Origin: Paludibacteraceae bacterium
GTDB lineage: Bacteria > Bacteroidota > Bacteroidia > Bacteroidales > Paludibacteraceae
Reading direction: 5' to 3'
Assembly: GCA_017557345.1 (NCBI GenBank)
Contig: JAFYZR010000045.1
Location: 1-52,400, forward strand
DNA: 52,400 bases
Shown: piece after piece, positions 1-9,856 of the stretch
Numbering within the stretch: position 1 is the stretch's first letter
Layout: each line of letters starts with the position of its first letter
The notes under the pieces: generated by a model
What the model saw: the letters and a program-made list of their open reading frames with translations, nothing else
Database searches by the model: none
Told to the model about the DNA's origin: nothing
Translations under genes and position numbers: made by a program

Positions 1-834
1 GAGGGACGTGAGCATCTGCTGATTACGCAAGTAGGGCTTGAGGTGCTTGTCGACTGCGGAGCGGGGGTTTGTTACACGACGGAGAAGGTCAAGGCGGTAG
101 GCGGTGGCTTGTGCAGCGAAATCAGGGTCTTGCAACAGTATTTTGGCATAGAGCGAAGCCGCTCCCATCTTCTGACGATGAAGCGTCTGGGCATCGCTCC
201 AGTGGTCGGGCTTGTTCTGGTAGCAGTAGGTAGATTCGTAGATGCCGGCTTTCATCTGCTCCACTGGCACAGTCATTGTGAATCGCGGGTTGAGGATGGC
301 GAACTTAGGCATCAGACGACTGTCGAACACGTGTCCAAGTTTATTGCTATGCTCAGCATCGGTAATGACCGAACCGCCGTTCATCTCGCTACCTGTTCCT
401 GCCATCGTCAGGATACAACCGATAGGCAAAATCCGCTGGTCTTTCGGCGGTTGGTTACCTTCCACCCAGAAGTTTTGCCAGTAATCGCCCTCAAAGAACA
501 CAGACGCCGCTACTCCTTTGGAGTAGTCGCACACGCTGCCGCCACCGAGTGACAGTATCCAGTCCACCTTATGCTCACGGGCAATGCGGATACCTTCGTT
601 CAGTTTCTCCAACGTCGGGTTACTCATCACGCCGGGATTCTCGACGATGGTCTTGCCGCCGTCACGAAGAATAGCCACCACTTGGTCGTAGATGCCGTTA
701 CGCTTGACGCTACCGCTGCCGTAATTGAGCAGTACGGTCTGACCGAAGTTCGCTAACTCGCCCTTGAGTTTGTTCAGGGACTCTTCACCAAAATAAAGCT
801 TGGTGGGGTTGTAGTACGTAAAATTGCCTTGCAT
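1..834 (-). CDS. Iron-type alcohol dehydrogenase, N-terminal half joined to an unrelated tail (partial)
   Basis: Reads in from an ATG at 834 and is still open at the window edge (278 codons). Residues 1-199 fit the NAD(P)H-dependent butanol/lactaldehyde type of iron alcohol dehydrogenase: a YFGEESL-like opening, the nucleotide-binding GGGS at 97-100 and TGSEMN at 147-152. After AGIY at about 196-199 the family expects Asp, and a His four residues later, as metal ligands, followed by a helical domain. Here the chain reads ESTYC and continues with a Trp/Lys/Arg-rich stretch (KPDHWSDAQ, RRVTNPRSAV, HLKPYLRNQ) that does not look like ADH. It could be a natural fusion, an interrupted gene or an assembly chimera. 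It lies 25 nt downstream of the outer-membrane protein gene and is probably its last operon partner. As written, the enzyme would lack its metal site. Confidence 0.7.
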   Translation of the reverse strand, partial: MQGNFTYYNPTKLYFGEESLNKLKGELANFGQTVLLNYGSGSVKRNGIYDQVVAILRDGGKTIVENPGVMSNPTLEKLNEGIRIAREHKVDWILSLGGGSVCDYSKGVAASVFFEGDYWQNFWVEGNQPPKDQRILPIGCILTMAGTGSEMNGGSVITDAEHSNKLGHVFDSRLMPKFAILNPRFTMTVPVEQMKAGIYESTYCYQNKPDHWSDAQTLHRQKMGAASLYAKILLQDPDFAAQATAYRLDLLRRVTNPRSAVDKHLKPYLRNQQMLTSL

Positions 835-859
835 AATATTTATTCTTTTGGTTTAATCA

Positions 860-3103
860 TTATAACGAATAACGCAAACTCAAGCAGATACGGCGATTGT
901 CGTGCCGCATAAACTGGTGAAGAAGACTGCAATCATAGTCCACTCGCATTTCCTGCTGTGTCATGCCTAATATATCTTTCGCTTCCAGTCTAAGCGTGAG
1001 CGCATCATCCTTCAAGAAACTCTTCTGAACGGCTGCAGACAAGTTGTGGCTGCACGCCATGAGTCGTGTGTTCCATGAAGTGTGTCCGGGAGTGATGAGT
1101 TGGTAGTTCAGTTCCAGTTGCCATGCATGCTTGAGCACGAAAGCATTGGTTATGCTGATGTTTCCTACCGGGATATACGATGAATGCGCGAGTGCTGTCA
1201 TGGATGCCGTCCAAATAGGATGATAGAAACCCCAGACGGGTTTGTAATTGACAAAAGCATTGAGTTGGTGAATCGGTTGCGGATGGTTGATGAGGTGGAA
1301 CAAGACCGTATTGCCGTCATTGAGAAGCGCTACATCCGTCAGTATAGCACGGCTACGATGCTCGTAGTTCACACCGGCAGTCAGTTGCAGATAGCGCAGT
1401 TGGAGCGACAGTTCATGTTTGATTTCCGATTGTAGCCGCGAGTTACCTTGCGAAAGTGAATAACGGCTGTCATAGATGACTGCATCGTTCATCTCTTCAA
1501 ACTCAGGCCGACGTGTTTTCATTGCGTACGTGAGTCCTAATTGCACACCGTTGATCTTCACATCATAACTCAAGGACGGAAAGACGTGATTCTCATGGCG
1601 ACGAAAAACGGAGTCAGCCAGATGATCCACGATGCGATCTGCCTCATGTTCGTAGCGCAAACCCACCACCAGCGAACCATAGGTTTCAAAATCATGCAGG
1701 TACTCCGCATAGCCGGCATAGACATGCTTGTACATATCCTCGTTGAAGGCCACGATGCCACTTAGGTTGTTTTCATTCGAATAAAAACGATGGAAGAACG
1801 ACAACTCTGTGCCGACACGTATCTGCCCTTTGCCGATCGTGTACGCGCCATAGGCTTTGGCTACGTATAACTGGGATTGCGACTGCGTGAGCGAGAACAT
1901 CGTCTGACTGGCTTCGTCTATCCGATTACGCTCCGTATAGCGATAGTTGTACGAATCAAATTGCGCGCCAATTTCTGCTTGTCCTATCTTACCGACATAC
2001 CGCGTGTTCGTCCATCCGCCGATAAGCCCGCAGTTGGGTGCAAAGGCACGTGTGTGCGTTTCTGTATGGAGTGCATCAACAGGTTTACCGTCGGCAGATA
2101 AATTGTTGTTAACCAGCACGATAGTTGTATCGTTCAGCTGCTGCTCTATCATCGCTTCCAGCGAGATAGTGTGGTTTTTGTTAATCGCCCAACTGAGTCC
2201 TAACAGATAGTTGAGGTTGTATCCTCGATAGCGAAAATCCTTATCTCCGTTCAGGTCGAACGTGTGCGTTTGTCCTTCCTTGTTCAGCCAACTATGCTGC
2301 TGAGACGAACTGATGTCCGTCACGGAGGTATGCCAGAAATTAAGTCCTGCTTTCAGTTCCACATTCTTGATTCGATAGCGCAGGTTAGCGGTGATGGAAG
2401 GGTCTATGTTCGTTCGCCAATAATCAAGCGAGTGCTCATATCGTCCGGTCACCTCCACGCCTAAACCTTCAGCAAAATGATTACGCGTGAAGATACGCAC
2501 AACCGCCATCGTTTGACCGTCATAAGCAGCTCCGGGATTAGTGATTACTTCTACGCGCTCTATCTGACGGCTGTTCAGTCGTTTGAGTTCCACCAACTCC
2601 ATCACTTTGCGTCCGTTGATATAATACACCGGCTCGCCTTTGCCAATCACCACTAAGGTCTCTCCGCTACGTTGCATGCCCGGCACACGCGCTAACATCT
2701 CCTCCAGCGAACCCACTTCTTGCAGGTCCGAACCTTCGATATTGGTGATGATGGCGCCGCCTTCGATTTTGGTATGTACACGTGTGCCTATGGCGACAAC
2801 TTCATCCATGAGCACAGTGTCTTCGTATAACCGAATGTCCATCGATGGCTTGTCGCAGGCGTTGATGAGTTGCGGTTTATAACCGATCATAGATATTTGC
2901 AGGTCGCACTTCCCTTCCGGCATGTTGAGCGAAAAACGCCCATCCATGTCGGTAATAGTGCCCTCGTTAGAACCCACCACAAGCACATTGGCACCTACTA
3001 TAGGTTCATTGCCATCCGTCACAACGCCCGTAATAGGTGTCACCTGCGCGAATAGAGCACACGTGGCGATTGCAAATAATCCTATAATCAGATGTCGTCT
3101 CAT
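860..3103 (-). CDS. TonB-receptor-like outer-membrane beta-barrel protein
   Basis: 747 residues. The signal peptide is MRRHLIIGLFAIATCALFAQ. Residues about 24-95 form a carboxypeptidase-like regulatory (CarbopepD_reg) fold with ITGVVTDGNEPIVGANVLV and DMDGRFSL. Residues about 100-215 form a plug (IEGSDLQEVGSLEEMLARVPG, YYINGRKV, IERVEVITNPGAAYDG). The remainder is a beta-barrel of the outer-membrane beta-barrel family 3 type, with alternating aromatic strands and a C-terminal LSLRYSL strand. It is shorter than SusC proteins and no SusD gene is adjacent, so a glycan-uptake role is not supported and the substrate is unknown. The gene follows the flavin reductase by 17 nt, which suggests one (-) transcript. 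Confidence 0.8.
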   Translation of the reverse strand: MRRHLIIGLFAIATCALFAQVTPITGVVTDGNEPIVGANVLVVGSNEGTITDMDGRFSLNMPEGKCDLQISMIGYKPQLINACDKPSMDIRLYEDTVLMDEVVAIGTRVHTKIEGGAIITNIEGSDLQEVGSLEEMLARVPGMQRSGETLVVIGKGEPVYYINGRKVMELVELKRLNSRQIERVEVITNPGAAYDGQTMAVVRIFTRNHFAEGLGVEVTGRYEHSLDYWRTNIDPSITANLRYRIKNVELKAGLNFWHTSVTDISSSQQHSWLNKEGQTHTFDLNGDKDFRYRGYNLNYLLGLSWAINKNHTISLEAMIEQQLNDTTIVLVNNNLSADGKPVDALHTETHTRAFAPNCGLIGGWTNTRYVGKIGQAEIGAQFDSYNYRYTERNRIDEASQTMFSLTQSQSQLYVAKAYGAYTIGKGQIRVGTELSFFHRFYSNENNLSGIVAFNEDMYKHVYAGYAEYLHDFETYGSLVVGLRYEHEADRIVDHLADSVFRRHENHVFPSLSYDVKINGVQLGLTYAMKTRRPEFEEMNDAVIYDSRYSLSQGNSRLQSEIKHELSLQLRYLQLTAGVNYEHRSRAILTDVALLNDGNTVLFHLINHPQPIHQLNAFVNYKPVWGFYHPIWTASMTALAHSSYIPVGNISITNAFVLKHAWQLELNYQLITPGHTSWNTRLMACSHNLSAAVQKSFLKDDALTLRLEAKDILGMTQQEMRVDYDCSLLHQFMRHDNRRICLSLRYSL

Positions 3104-3120
3104 GTAGTATGTCTTTCGAA

Positions 3121-3657
3121 CTATATGCTTTTTCCTAATTCGTACGCGGCTTGTAACTTCGGATTACCGGCTATCTCACGCGGATCGTTCACGCCGCCGC
3201 AGAATAGATGGGCTTTGAGCGTGGCTTTCTCGAAGCAGTCTATCCATCCTTGCAAACCGCTCTCGGCACGTTTGGGCGTGTAGTCTTCATCCTCGGCAGC
3301 CGTAGTCAGCAGGTAGATGTCGCGGAACTTGTAATCCTTTGGATACATAGCGTTCATGCGGTCGATAAGCGTCTTCATCTGCCCTGCCATCTCGTAATAA
3401 TAGATCGGCGTTGCCCAGCACACCACGTCTGCGTTCAGCACGCTCTCCATGATAGCCGGCACGTCGTCTTTGAACACGCACGCACCTGTCCGTTGGCAGC
3501 CGAAGCAACCGATACAGAACTTTATTTCCTTGCCGCGAAGCGAGATCAATTCCACTTCATGTCCGGCTGCTTTTGCGCCTTCGGCAAATTGCTCCGCCAT
3601 CATGTGGCTGTTGGACCCGGGGCGAAGAGAGGTTGAGATAATTACTACTTTGCTCAT
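3121..3657 (-). CDS. NADPH-dependent FMN reductase / flavodoxin-like protein
   Basis: 178 residues from MSKVVIISTS. A longer reading from 3717 would begin upstream of and across the promoter, so the ATG at 3657 is preferred. The fold is a flavodoxin-like NADPH-dependent FMN reductase: SLRPGSNSHMMAEQF is the phosphate-binding loop (about 10-24), CIGCFGCQRTGACVF (about 48-62) is the cysteine-rich motif common in this iron-sulfur-flavoprotein-like group, and ATPIYYYEMAGQMK (about 83-96) is the family signature. It probably transfers electrons from NAD(P)H to a flavin acceptor; the partner cannot be named. It is first in a (-) operon with the outer-membrane protein and the ADH-like gene. Confidence 0.82.
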   Translation of the reverse strand: MSKVVIISTSLRPGSNSHMMAEQFAEGAKAAGHEVELISLRGKEIKFCIGCFGCQRTGACVFKDDVPAIMESVLNADVVCWATPIYYYEMAGQMKTLIDRMNAMYPKDYKFRDIYLLTTAAEDEDYTPKRAESGLQGWIDCFEKATLKAHLFCGGVNDPREIAGNPKLQAAYELGKSI

Positions 3658-3686
3658 TGTTGTTTTGTTTTGCGTCAATCTTGGTG

Positions 3687-3717
3687 CAAAAGTACAAAAA
3701 AAAATCCACATGTGCAA
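3687..3717 (-). promoter_or_regulatory. Bacteroidota-type promoter for the flavin reductase operon
   Basis: On the (-) strand a TTG (-33 element, 3715-3717) is followed by a 20-nt spacer and TACTTTTG (-7 element, 3687-3694), matching the Bacteroides TTTG/TAnnTTTG rule. The start codon lies 29 nt downstream. Confidence 0.75.
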
Positions 3718-3770
3718 GCAAAATGCAAAAAAAGTCGAGAACCGAATGGACTTCGGGCTGATAAACCGCC

Positions 3771-3803
3771 AAAAAGATAGAGGTACCTCGATGGTGCCTC
3801 TAT
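3771..3803 (-). terminator. Intrinsic terminator after mutB
   Basis: An 11-bp stem (777-787 with 793-803 of the 3.7 kb block, one G-U pair) with a 5-nt loop is followed on the (-) strand by a T-run at 3771-3775. It lies about 30 nt beyond the mutB stop. Confidence 0.75.
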
Positions 3804-3830
3804 TCTTTCGCTCTCAGCCCTCGGCTGACA

Positions 3831-5972
3831 TTACTCTTGCATAAGGAGTTGCATTACAACTTTCGCCGAATAGGCGACCGGTGTTCCTGGGCCAAAGATG
3901 GCTGCGACGCCGGCTTTGTACAGGAAATCGTAGTCTTGGGCCGGAATAACTCCACCAGCTGTTACCATAATATCCGGTCTGCCTAACTTTTTCAACTCTT
4001 CAATCACTTGAGGAATCAAAGTTTTATGACCAGCTGCCAGCGAGGAGACACCCAGCACATGGACGTCGTTTTCGACGGCTTGTTTGGCTGCCTCGGCAGG
4101 GGTTTGGAAGAGCGGACCCATATCGACATCGAAGCCGCAATCGGCGTAACCGGTAGCGACGACTTTGGCGCCACGGTCGTGTCCGTCCTGTCCCATCTTA
4201 GCGATCATGATACGAGGTTGCCGTCCCTCTTTCTTGGCAAATTCGGCAGTGAGACGACAAGCTTCCTGGAAGTTGTCATCCTGTTTAGTTCCTGAAGCGT
4301 ACACGCCTGAAATAGTTCTAATGGTTGCTTTATATCGTCCGACAACTTTCTCGCAAGCGTCGGAGATCTCTCCGAGCGAAGCGCGAAGTCCGGCTGCTTT
4401 GACTGCTAATGCGAGTAGGTTCTCGCCTTTACCGCCATCCGCCCATTTCTGGACAGACTCAGTGATCTCGTTGAGGGCAGCTTGTACGGCTGCTTCGTCA
4501 CGGTTGGCACGTAGCTCAGCGAGTCGAGCGACCTGCTGTTCGCGTACGGCCGTGTTATCGATCTCAAGGATATCGATGGGGTCCTCATGCTCAAGTCGGT
4601 ACTCGTTGATGCCGATGATCTTCTGGTTGCCGGAGTCGATACGCGCCTGCGTACGTGCAGCGGCCTCCTCGATACGCATCTTAGGGATACCGGTTTCGAT
4701 AGCGGCAGCCATGCCACCGAGTTTCTCGATCTCCTGGATATGTTCCCAGGCCTTGTTAGCGAGTTCCTGCGTGAGTGCCTCGACATAATACGAACCGCCC
4801 CACGGGTCGATCTCCTTGCAGACCTTGGTCTCCTCCTGGATATAGATCTGGGTGTTACGAGCGATACGTGCGGAGAAGTCGGTAGGCAAAGCGATGGCCT
4901 CGTCGAGTGCGTTGGTATGGAGGGACTGGGTGTGGCCGAGTGCGGCACCCATCGCCTCGATACAGGTACGTCCGACATTATTGAACGGATCCTGCTCGGT
5001 GAGCGACCAGCCGGAGGTCTGCGAGTGCGTACGCAGGGCCATGGACTTGGGGTTCTTGGCACCGAAAGACTTGACGATCTTCGCCCACAACATACGTCCG
5101 GCACGCATCTTAGCGATCTCCATGAAATGGTTCATACCGATCGCCCAGAAGAAGGACAGACGGGGTGCGAAAGTGTCCACATCCATGCCCGCATTGACAC
5201 CGGCACGGAGGTACTCCATACCGTCGGCCAGGGTATAAGCGAGCTCGATATCCGCGGTGGCACCGGCTTCCTGCATGTGGTAACCGGAGATGGAGATGGA
5301 GTTGAACTTAGGCATGTTGCGGCTGGTGTACTCGAAGATATCAGCGATGATCTTCATGGAGAACTTAGGCGGGTAGATATAGGTGTTGCGGACCATGAAC
5401 TCCTTGAGGATATCGTTCTGGATGGTACCCGCCATCTCGTCGAGCTTGGCGCCCTGTTCGAGGCCGGCGTTGATATAGAAGGCCAGGATAGGCAGGACGG
5501 CGCCGTTCATGGTCATGGAGACGGACATCTTGTTGAGAGGGATGCCGGCGAAGAGGACCTTCATGTCCTCGAGGGAGCAGATAGACACACCTGCTTTGCC
5601 GACATCGCCGACGACACGCATGTTATCGGCGTTGTAGCCGCGGTGGGTCGGGAGGTCGAAAGCGACGGACAGACCTTTCTGACCGGACGCGAGGTTTCTT
5701 CTGTAAAAGGCGTTCGATTCCTCAGCCGTGGAGAAGCCGGCGTACTGACGGATGGTCCACGGACGGAGCGGGTACATGGCGCTGTACGGGCCACGCAAGA
5801 ACGGAGGAATACCGGACACGTAGTCGAGGTGCTCCATGCCTTGCAGGTCTTCTTTGGTATAAATAGGCTTGACGTCGATGAGTTCGGGCGTCTGCCAGGT
5901 GGCGGTGTTCGGGCCAACAACTTTCGTTGCAGCCACTTTCTTAATGTCGATATCTTTAAAATTCGGTTTCAT
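3831..5972 (-). CDS. mutB: Methylmalonyl-CoA mutase, large (catalytic) subunit
   Basis: 713 residues, the usual length. It interconverts (R)-methylmalonyl-CoA and succinyl-CoA with adenosylcobalamin, the key step of the succinate-propionate route in Bacteroidales. The TIM-barrel part carries [11 protein letters not shown] (about 57-67), [12 protein letters not shown] and TQNDIL-like IQNDILKEF. The C-terminal cobalamin domain starts near residue 588 and holds the base-off motif D596-G-H598-DR-G601, with His598 as the lower axial ligand, followed by [11 protein letters not shown] and the GGVIP loop. It begins 8 nt after mutA, the standard mutAB arrangement. The N-terminal 40 residues fit the short subunit-contact extension. 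No truncation or missing residue is seen. Confidence 0.97.
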   Translation of the reverse strand: MKPNFKDIDIKKVAATKVVGPNTATWQTPELIDVKPIYTKEDLQGMEHLDYVSGIPPFLRGPYSAMYPLRPWTIRQYAGFSTAEESNAFYRRNLASGQKGLSVAFDLPTHRGYNADNMRVVGDVGKAGVSICSLEDMKVLFAGIPLNKMSVSMTMNGAVLPILAFYINAGLEQGAKLDEMAGTIQNDILKEFMVRNTYIYPPKFSMKIIADIFEYTSRNMPKFNSISISGYHMQEAGATADIELAYTLADGMEYLRAGVNAGMDVDTFAPRLSFFWAIGMNHFMEIAKMRAGRMLWAKIVKSFGAKNPKSMALRTHSQTSGWSLTEQDPFNNVGRTCIEAMGAALGHTQSLHTNALDEAIALPTDFSARIARNTQIYIQEETKVCKEIDPWGGSYYVEALTQELANKAWEHIQEIEKLGGMAAAIETGIPKMRIEEAAARTQARIDSGNQKIIGINEYRLEHEDPIDILEIDNTAVREQQVARLAELRANRDEAAVQAALNEITESVQKWADGGKGENLLALAVKAAGLRASLGEISDACEKVVGRYKATIRTISGVYASGTKQDDNFQEACRLTAEFAKKEGRQPRIMIAKMGQDGHDRGAKVVATGYADCGFDVDMGPLFQTPAEAAKQAVENDVHVLGVSSLAAGHKTLIPQVIEELKKLGRPDIMVTAGGVIPAQDYDFLYKAGVAAIFGPGTPVAYSAKVVMQLLMQE

Positions 5973-5980
5973 AGGGCTAC

Positions 5981-7873
5981 TTATTTTTTGAGAAGTTGTT
6001 GATTAAATTGTTTCAATGTTTCAAGCACGTTGCAACGGATATGGATGAAGTTCTGGATGCCGAGCTTCTGGAGGTCCTCCATGCACGCCGGGGCACCGGC
6101 TACGATGAAGAGCTCCTTCTTGCCCTGCAGCTTCTTCCACGCCTTCGGCGCGAGGTCAGCGTACTCGTCGTCAGACGAACAGAGGACGATGATGTCCGCT
6201 TTGGCCTTGCGTGCCGCCTTGATACCCTCGGCGATGGTCGCAAAACCGTTGTTGTCGATGACCTTGTATCCCGCACACGCGAGGAAGTTACAACTGAACT
6301 GCGCACGCGCAATACGCATAGCGAGGTTGCCGATGGTCAGCATGAAGGCGATAGGTTGCTTCTTAGCGGCCTCGGTCTCCAGACGGAGTGCTTCGAACTC
6401 CTCTGCGGCACGAGCAATAGGAAGGGTCGGAAGGGCTGGAGTCTCGCAAGAACCGGCGCAGCCGCATGCTTTCGACTTTCCACTTTCCACTTTAATCTTC
6501 TTCCCTGCTTTCTCGGTGAAGTTCGGGAACTGGTTCGAGCCGAGCAGCACCTCTTTGCGCTTAGCCACATCGCCCAAACGCGCTTTTAGGTTAGCCGCCA
6601 TGGCCTCCTGCACCTTACCCTCACTCACGAGCTGGAACATACCGCCCTGCTCCTGAATGGCGAGGAACTGCTTCCATGCCTCGGCTGCCAGCGAGGCCGT
6701 CAGGTTCTCCAGATAATACGAACCCGCTGCCGGGTCTACCACCTTGTCGAAATGCGCCTCTTCCTTGAGCAACAGCTGCTGGTTGCGTGCGATACGCTCG
6801 CTGAAGTCCGTCGGGTCCTCGTAGGTCACGTCGAACGGCGTCACGGTGATCTCGTCCACGCCTGCTAATGCTGCACTCATCGTCTCCGTCTGGCTGCGCA
6901 ACAGGTTGACATACGCGTCGAAAATAGTCATGTTGAAACGGCTCGTCTCCGCACTCACGTTCATCTTCGCTGCATTACGCAACGCGGTGGTGAAGATAGG
7001 CTGCTTGTACGCCTCTACGATCTTCGCCCACAGCAACCGGCCGGCACGGAACTTGGCAATCTCCATGAAGTAATTGCCGCCGATGCCCATGTTGAAACGG
7101 ATGGCGTTCGCTGCACGGTAATTGGGCACACCCGCCTCCGTCAGCATCGTCATGTACTCGGCACCCCAAGCCAGCGCGTAAGCCAGCTCCTGAGCCGCGT
7201 AAGCACCCGAGTTGTTCAGGATCACGCTGTTCACAGCCACCACGCGGTAGTTAGGCAGCGACTTGGCAGCCTTCACCACCTCGGCTATCTTGGCACTCAC
7301 CTGCTCGCGCGTCAACGCCTTGCCTTTCAGTAACATGCCTTTGATCGGGTCCACGTTGATTGAACCCACCATGTGCTTCGTGTCGTAACCCATGCGACCG
7401 TAGTAACGCACCAGAATGTTCGCCAGCTCAGCCGCCTTGCACGGGCAGATGCTGAAGTTGATAGCGATGCAGTCAGCCGCGATGCCGTTCAGCAAAGTCT
7501 TGATGAAATGATAATTGAGTTTCTCGTGATCGAGACAGAAACCCAGCGAGTTGATGCCTTTGTTCAGCACCTCCAGCGCTTTCGCGTTCGCCTTGCGCGC
7601 ATTCTTGCATGCGCAGATGTTCTGACGAATCGCCCAGTCGTTGGTCGTGCGGGTGCCGCGTACATAGGGGAACTGGCCGGGAGCGGAGACGGTGGTCTTC
7701 AAACCCTTGAGGTCCTCGCGGCGGTAGAAAGGCTGGACGCTGAAGCCTTCCGGCGTGCGCCACACGAGCTTCTTGTCAAAGTCCGCGCCTTTGAGATCGG
7801 CGATGATTTTGTCCTTCCATGCCTGAGCCGACACCGGTGCAAAATCCGCCTGCAAATTCAATTTTGTTGCCAT
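5981..7873 (-). CDS. mutA: Methylmalonyl-CoA mutase, small subunit
   Basis: 630 residues, within the family range. It is the non-catalytic partner of MutB: the barrel domain is kept ([27 protein letters not shown]), but the C-terminal flavodoxin-like domain has [10 protein letters not shown] where MutB has DxHxxG, so it should not bind cobalamin. That is normal for MutA. The linker before the C-terminal domain contains an odd [18 protein letters not shown] stretch at about 456-473; its DNA carries a short 7-bp repeat (6473-6500), probably an in-frame array insertion. It is the first gene of a two-gene operon with its own promoter at 7924-7955. No cobalamin riboswitch is visible upstream. Confidence 0.96.
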   Translation of the reverse strand: MATKLNLQADFAPVSAQAWKDKIIADLKGADFDKKLVWRTPEGFSVQPFYRREDLKGLKTTVSAPGQFPYVRGTRTTNDWAIRQNICACKNARKANAKALEVLNKGINSLGFCLDHEKLNYHFIKTLLNGIAADCIAINFSICPCKAAELANILVRYYGRMGYDTKHMVGSINVDPIKGMLLKGKALTREQVSAKIAEVVKAAKSLPNYRVVAVNSVILNNSGAYAAQELAYALAWGAEYMTMLTEAGVPNYRAANAIRFNMGIGGNYFMEIAKFRAGRLLWAKIVEAYKQPIFTTALRNAAKMNVSAETSRFNMTIFDAYVNLLRSQTETMSAALAGVDEITVTPFDVTYEDPTDFSERIARNQQLLLKEEAHFDKVVDPAAGSYYLENLTASLAAEAWKQFLAIQEQGGMFQLVSEGKVQEAMAANLKARLGDVAKRKEVLLGSNQFPNFTEKAGKKIKVESGKSKACGCAGSCETPALPTLPIARAAEEFEALRLETEAAKKQPIAFMLTIGNLAMRIARAQFSCNFLACAGYKVIDNNGFATIAEGIKAARKAKADIIVLCSSDDEYADLAPKAWKKLQGKKELFIVAGAPACMEDLQKLGIQNFIHIRCNVLETLKQFNQQLLKK

Positions 7874-7923
7874 GAGATTTAATGTTAGTTATATATTAAA
7901 TTAGAATTTTTCACAAAACCTTA

Positions 7924-7955
7924 CAAAATTACTGCTTATTTTTGAAATGTGCAAA
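7924..7955 (-). promoter_or_regulatory. Bacteroidota-type promoter for mutAB
   Basis: TTTG at 7952-7955 (-), a spacer of 20 nt, then TAATTTTG at 7924-7931. The 50-nt leader is AT-rich and shows no riboswitch fold. Confidence 0.75.
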
Positions 7956-8026
7956 TTTTTTTGCATTTTTTTGTAAAATTTGCCGTTTTAGCGTATTTGG
8001 GAGCTATTTTTTGTGTTTTTGAGCAT

Positions 8027-8063
8027 AAAAAAAGAGAATCTCCGTAGATGGGACTCTCTTTTT
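8027..8063. terminator. Probable bidirectional terminator after the nuclease operon
   Basis: A 12-bp imperfect stem (8029-8040 with 8052-8063, one mismatch) is flanked by A-runs and T-runs on both strands. It lies about 40 nt past the stop of the last nuclease gene on (-). Everything else in 7956-8101 is AT-rich and featureless. Confidence 0.7.
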
Positions 8064-8101
8064 GAGGTATTTTACCAGCCCGAAGGCCTTGCAATAGTCT
8101 T

Positions 8102-9856
8102 TTACCGCACTTTTTGGCCCGTTATTGTAAATAATTGCTCACCCACGAGGATATACATCTGTCCGCCGATGAGGATTTTCTTTGCGGCCTGCTCGTCAAC
8201 GGAAGTATTGATAATCTCCGTAGCCGTCTGGCACGACGTGATATATCGGTCGTAGGTTACGCTGATTCCTGTTGCATTAATGATGGCTGAAGAAATCCCC
8301 ACTCCATTGCCGGAACTATAATTGGTCGAGAACGTTATCGGAGACTTGCCGGTTAGGGTCTTGTCATTTGTCCACGTGAAGTCCGTTAGTGTCGTTCCCT
8401 TATTGGTGGTAATCGTGGCGATGGTCTCGTCATTAGCAGACACATTCAATGTGTTATTGCCGGTACCGCCAAATGTACGAATCGTGACGGTAATCGAACT
8501 AAGACCAGCGAGATTAACTTCCGGCGAAGTAAGTTCATTACCTTGGCTTAACAACCAATAACCGCTCTTGCTGGTTCCGGTATTTGTCCAACCAGTCTGA
8601 TGATCGGCATCAAAAGTATAGGTTGCCGGCTCACTTCCCTCGACGGTAGTTTTCCTTGCAAAAACGGCATACAGGGAAATATCCTCTGTGATGGCAGGGA
8701 TATCCGCCGGTTTAGTGTAAAGTACTGCAGGTGCCTCGTCTTGAGTTCCGGATATAGCATTCGGAGCCCAACCGATGAATTCCGAACTCTCAGCAGAACA
8801 GGAAACTGGTTTATCCGGTAAGGCCGGTATCTTCTTGTTCTCAATAACCGAATCCACGGATAGTTCCTCGCCATTAACCGTCCATGTAACGCCATACTTG
8901 GGTTTCGGCGCCGGAGGTGTTCCTCCTTCGCGCCATCCGTTACTCTCACCCGGGACAAAATCATCATCAAAAGAGGCTACTAAATTTGCCAATTCTACCT
9001 CTTCTCCGGCACGCTCTCCCCAAATATATTCCGCGAGGTACGGATAATCGATAAACGGGTTGCGGTTATGCTGGTAATTGCTTACGGCATCGGCACGATT
9101 TATCTCTTTTACTGAAACCGGATCCTGGCGATGCCAAGTGATGAGCACTTCCTGTTCCCATGGCTGAAATTCCAGATAATTATCATTTTGCATAGCGAAT
9201 TTCGAGCCCACATCGGGATTATCCAGGCGCCAGCCTTGGTAAGCGGAACAAACTGTAGCATCGTAATTGCCATTCTTATCTTTGCCATAGCAGGTAGCCA
9301 TGTAGAAATAAGCTCGTGCAAAATCGCCTTTATATTCATCTTTGGGTTCAAAAACATAATGGTCCACATTCAGTCCTTCGTGATGGCGCTTACCTACTTT
9401 AAGGGAACCGGTTGTAGATTGATCTTTAAATTCCTTTACCGGCACACCTAACGGATAATTGCTTCGAGCACTATTGGCTGTAGAGTTAGATGGGTTGAGG
9501 TGGTAACAGTCTTTGTACGCGTCGTTTTTCGCTCCGCCCCACCAAGATTTTGCAAAACTATGCTCAATATTACAACCGGAAACGGCCGAACCGGGAGCCC
9601 CGAATTTCTTCCAGTCATCGCAATACATATCCATGCAATAACCCTCTTCATTACGATCGGAATAGTAGAAGACCTCCCATGTATCATCACCATAAGGGAT
9701 AGCAGTATGGTTTCTAATAATCGTTTTCAGCGTGCCTTTTAGAATAGAATCTTGCGTGCCGTTAATGGCATCATAATAATTCGCCGGCATCTCTTCCGCC
9801 CATGCAGACAAAAGAGCACAAACCACCAGACTTATAGATATGAGATACTTTTTCAT
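8102..9856 (-). CDS. Secreted endonuclease I-family protein with InlB-like, beta and C-terminal tag domains (third of trio)
   Basis: 584 residues. The signal peptide ends near WAEE (about residue 20). The endonuclease I (NucM/EndA-type) core spans about 22-290: NIEHSFAKSWWGG, then DCYHLNPSNSTANSARSNYPLG (metal-binding His/Asn region), DPVSVKEI and NPFIDYPYLAEYIWG. An InlB/Listeria-Bacteroides repeat-like module with FIGWAPN and LYAVFAR follows at about 325-405. Next comes a ligand-binding-like beta domain (YTFDADHQTGWTNTG ... GLSSITVTIRTFGG), then a short tag ending LFTITGQKVR that resembles the C-terminal targeting tails of secreted Bacteroidales proteins. It probably degrades extracellular DNA or RNA. 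It overlaps the preceding paralogue by 4 nt (ATGA). Confidence 0.85.
   Translation of the reverse strand: MKKYLISISLVVCALLSAWAEEMPANYYDAINGTQDSILKGTLKTIIRNHTAIPYGDDTWEVFYYSDRNEEGYCMDMYCDDWKKFGAPGSAVSGCNIEHSFAKSWWGGAKNDAYKDCYHLNPSNSTANSARSNYPLGVPVKEFKDQSTTGSLKVGKRHHEGLNVDHYVFEPKDEYKGDFARAYFYMATCYGKDKNGNYDATVCSAYQGWRLDNPDVGSKFAMQNDNYLEFQPWEQEVLITWHRQDPVSVKEINRADAVSNYQHNRNPFIDYPYLAEYIWGERAGEEVELANLVASFDDDFVPGESNGWREGGTPPAPKPKYGVTWTVNGEELSVDSVIENKKIPALPDKPVSCSAESSEFIGWAPNAISGTQDEAPAVLYTKPADIPAITEDISLYAVFARKTTVEGSEPATYTFDADHQTGWTNTGTSKSGYWLLSQGNELTSPEVNLAGLSSITVTIRTFGGTGNNTLNVSANDETIATITTNKGTTLTDFTWTNDKTLTGKSPITFSTNYSSGNGVGISSAIINATGISVTYDRYITSCQTATEIINTSVDEQAAKKILIGGQMYILVGEQLFTITGQKVR

Noticed and set aside
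3121-3717. Longer start for the flavin reductase
   Set aside because: The extra 20 residues would be encoded upstream of and across the TACTTTTG promoter.
4587-6002. 471-codon open frame on (+) opposite mutB
   Set aside because: It lies entirely antisense to a complete mutB, has no family features, and its composition is that of a shadow frame.
7874-8026. Cobalamin riboswitch in front of mutAB
   Set aside because: The leader is about 50 nt and AT-rich, with no B12-box-like sequence or suitable fold.
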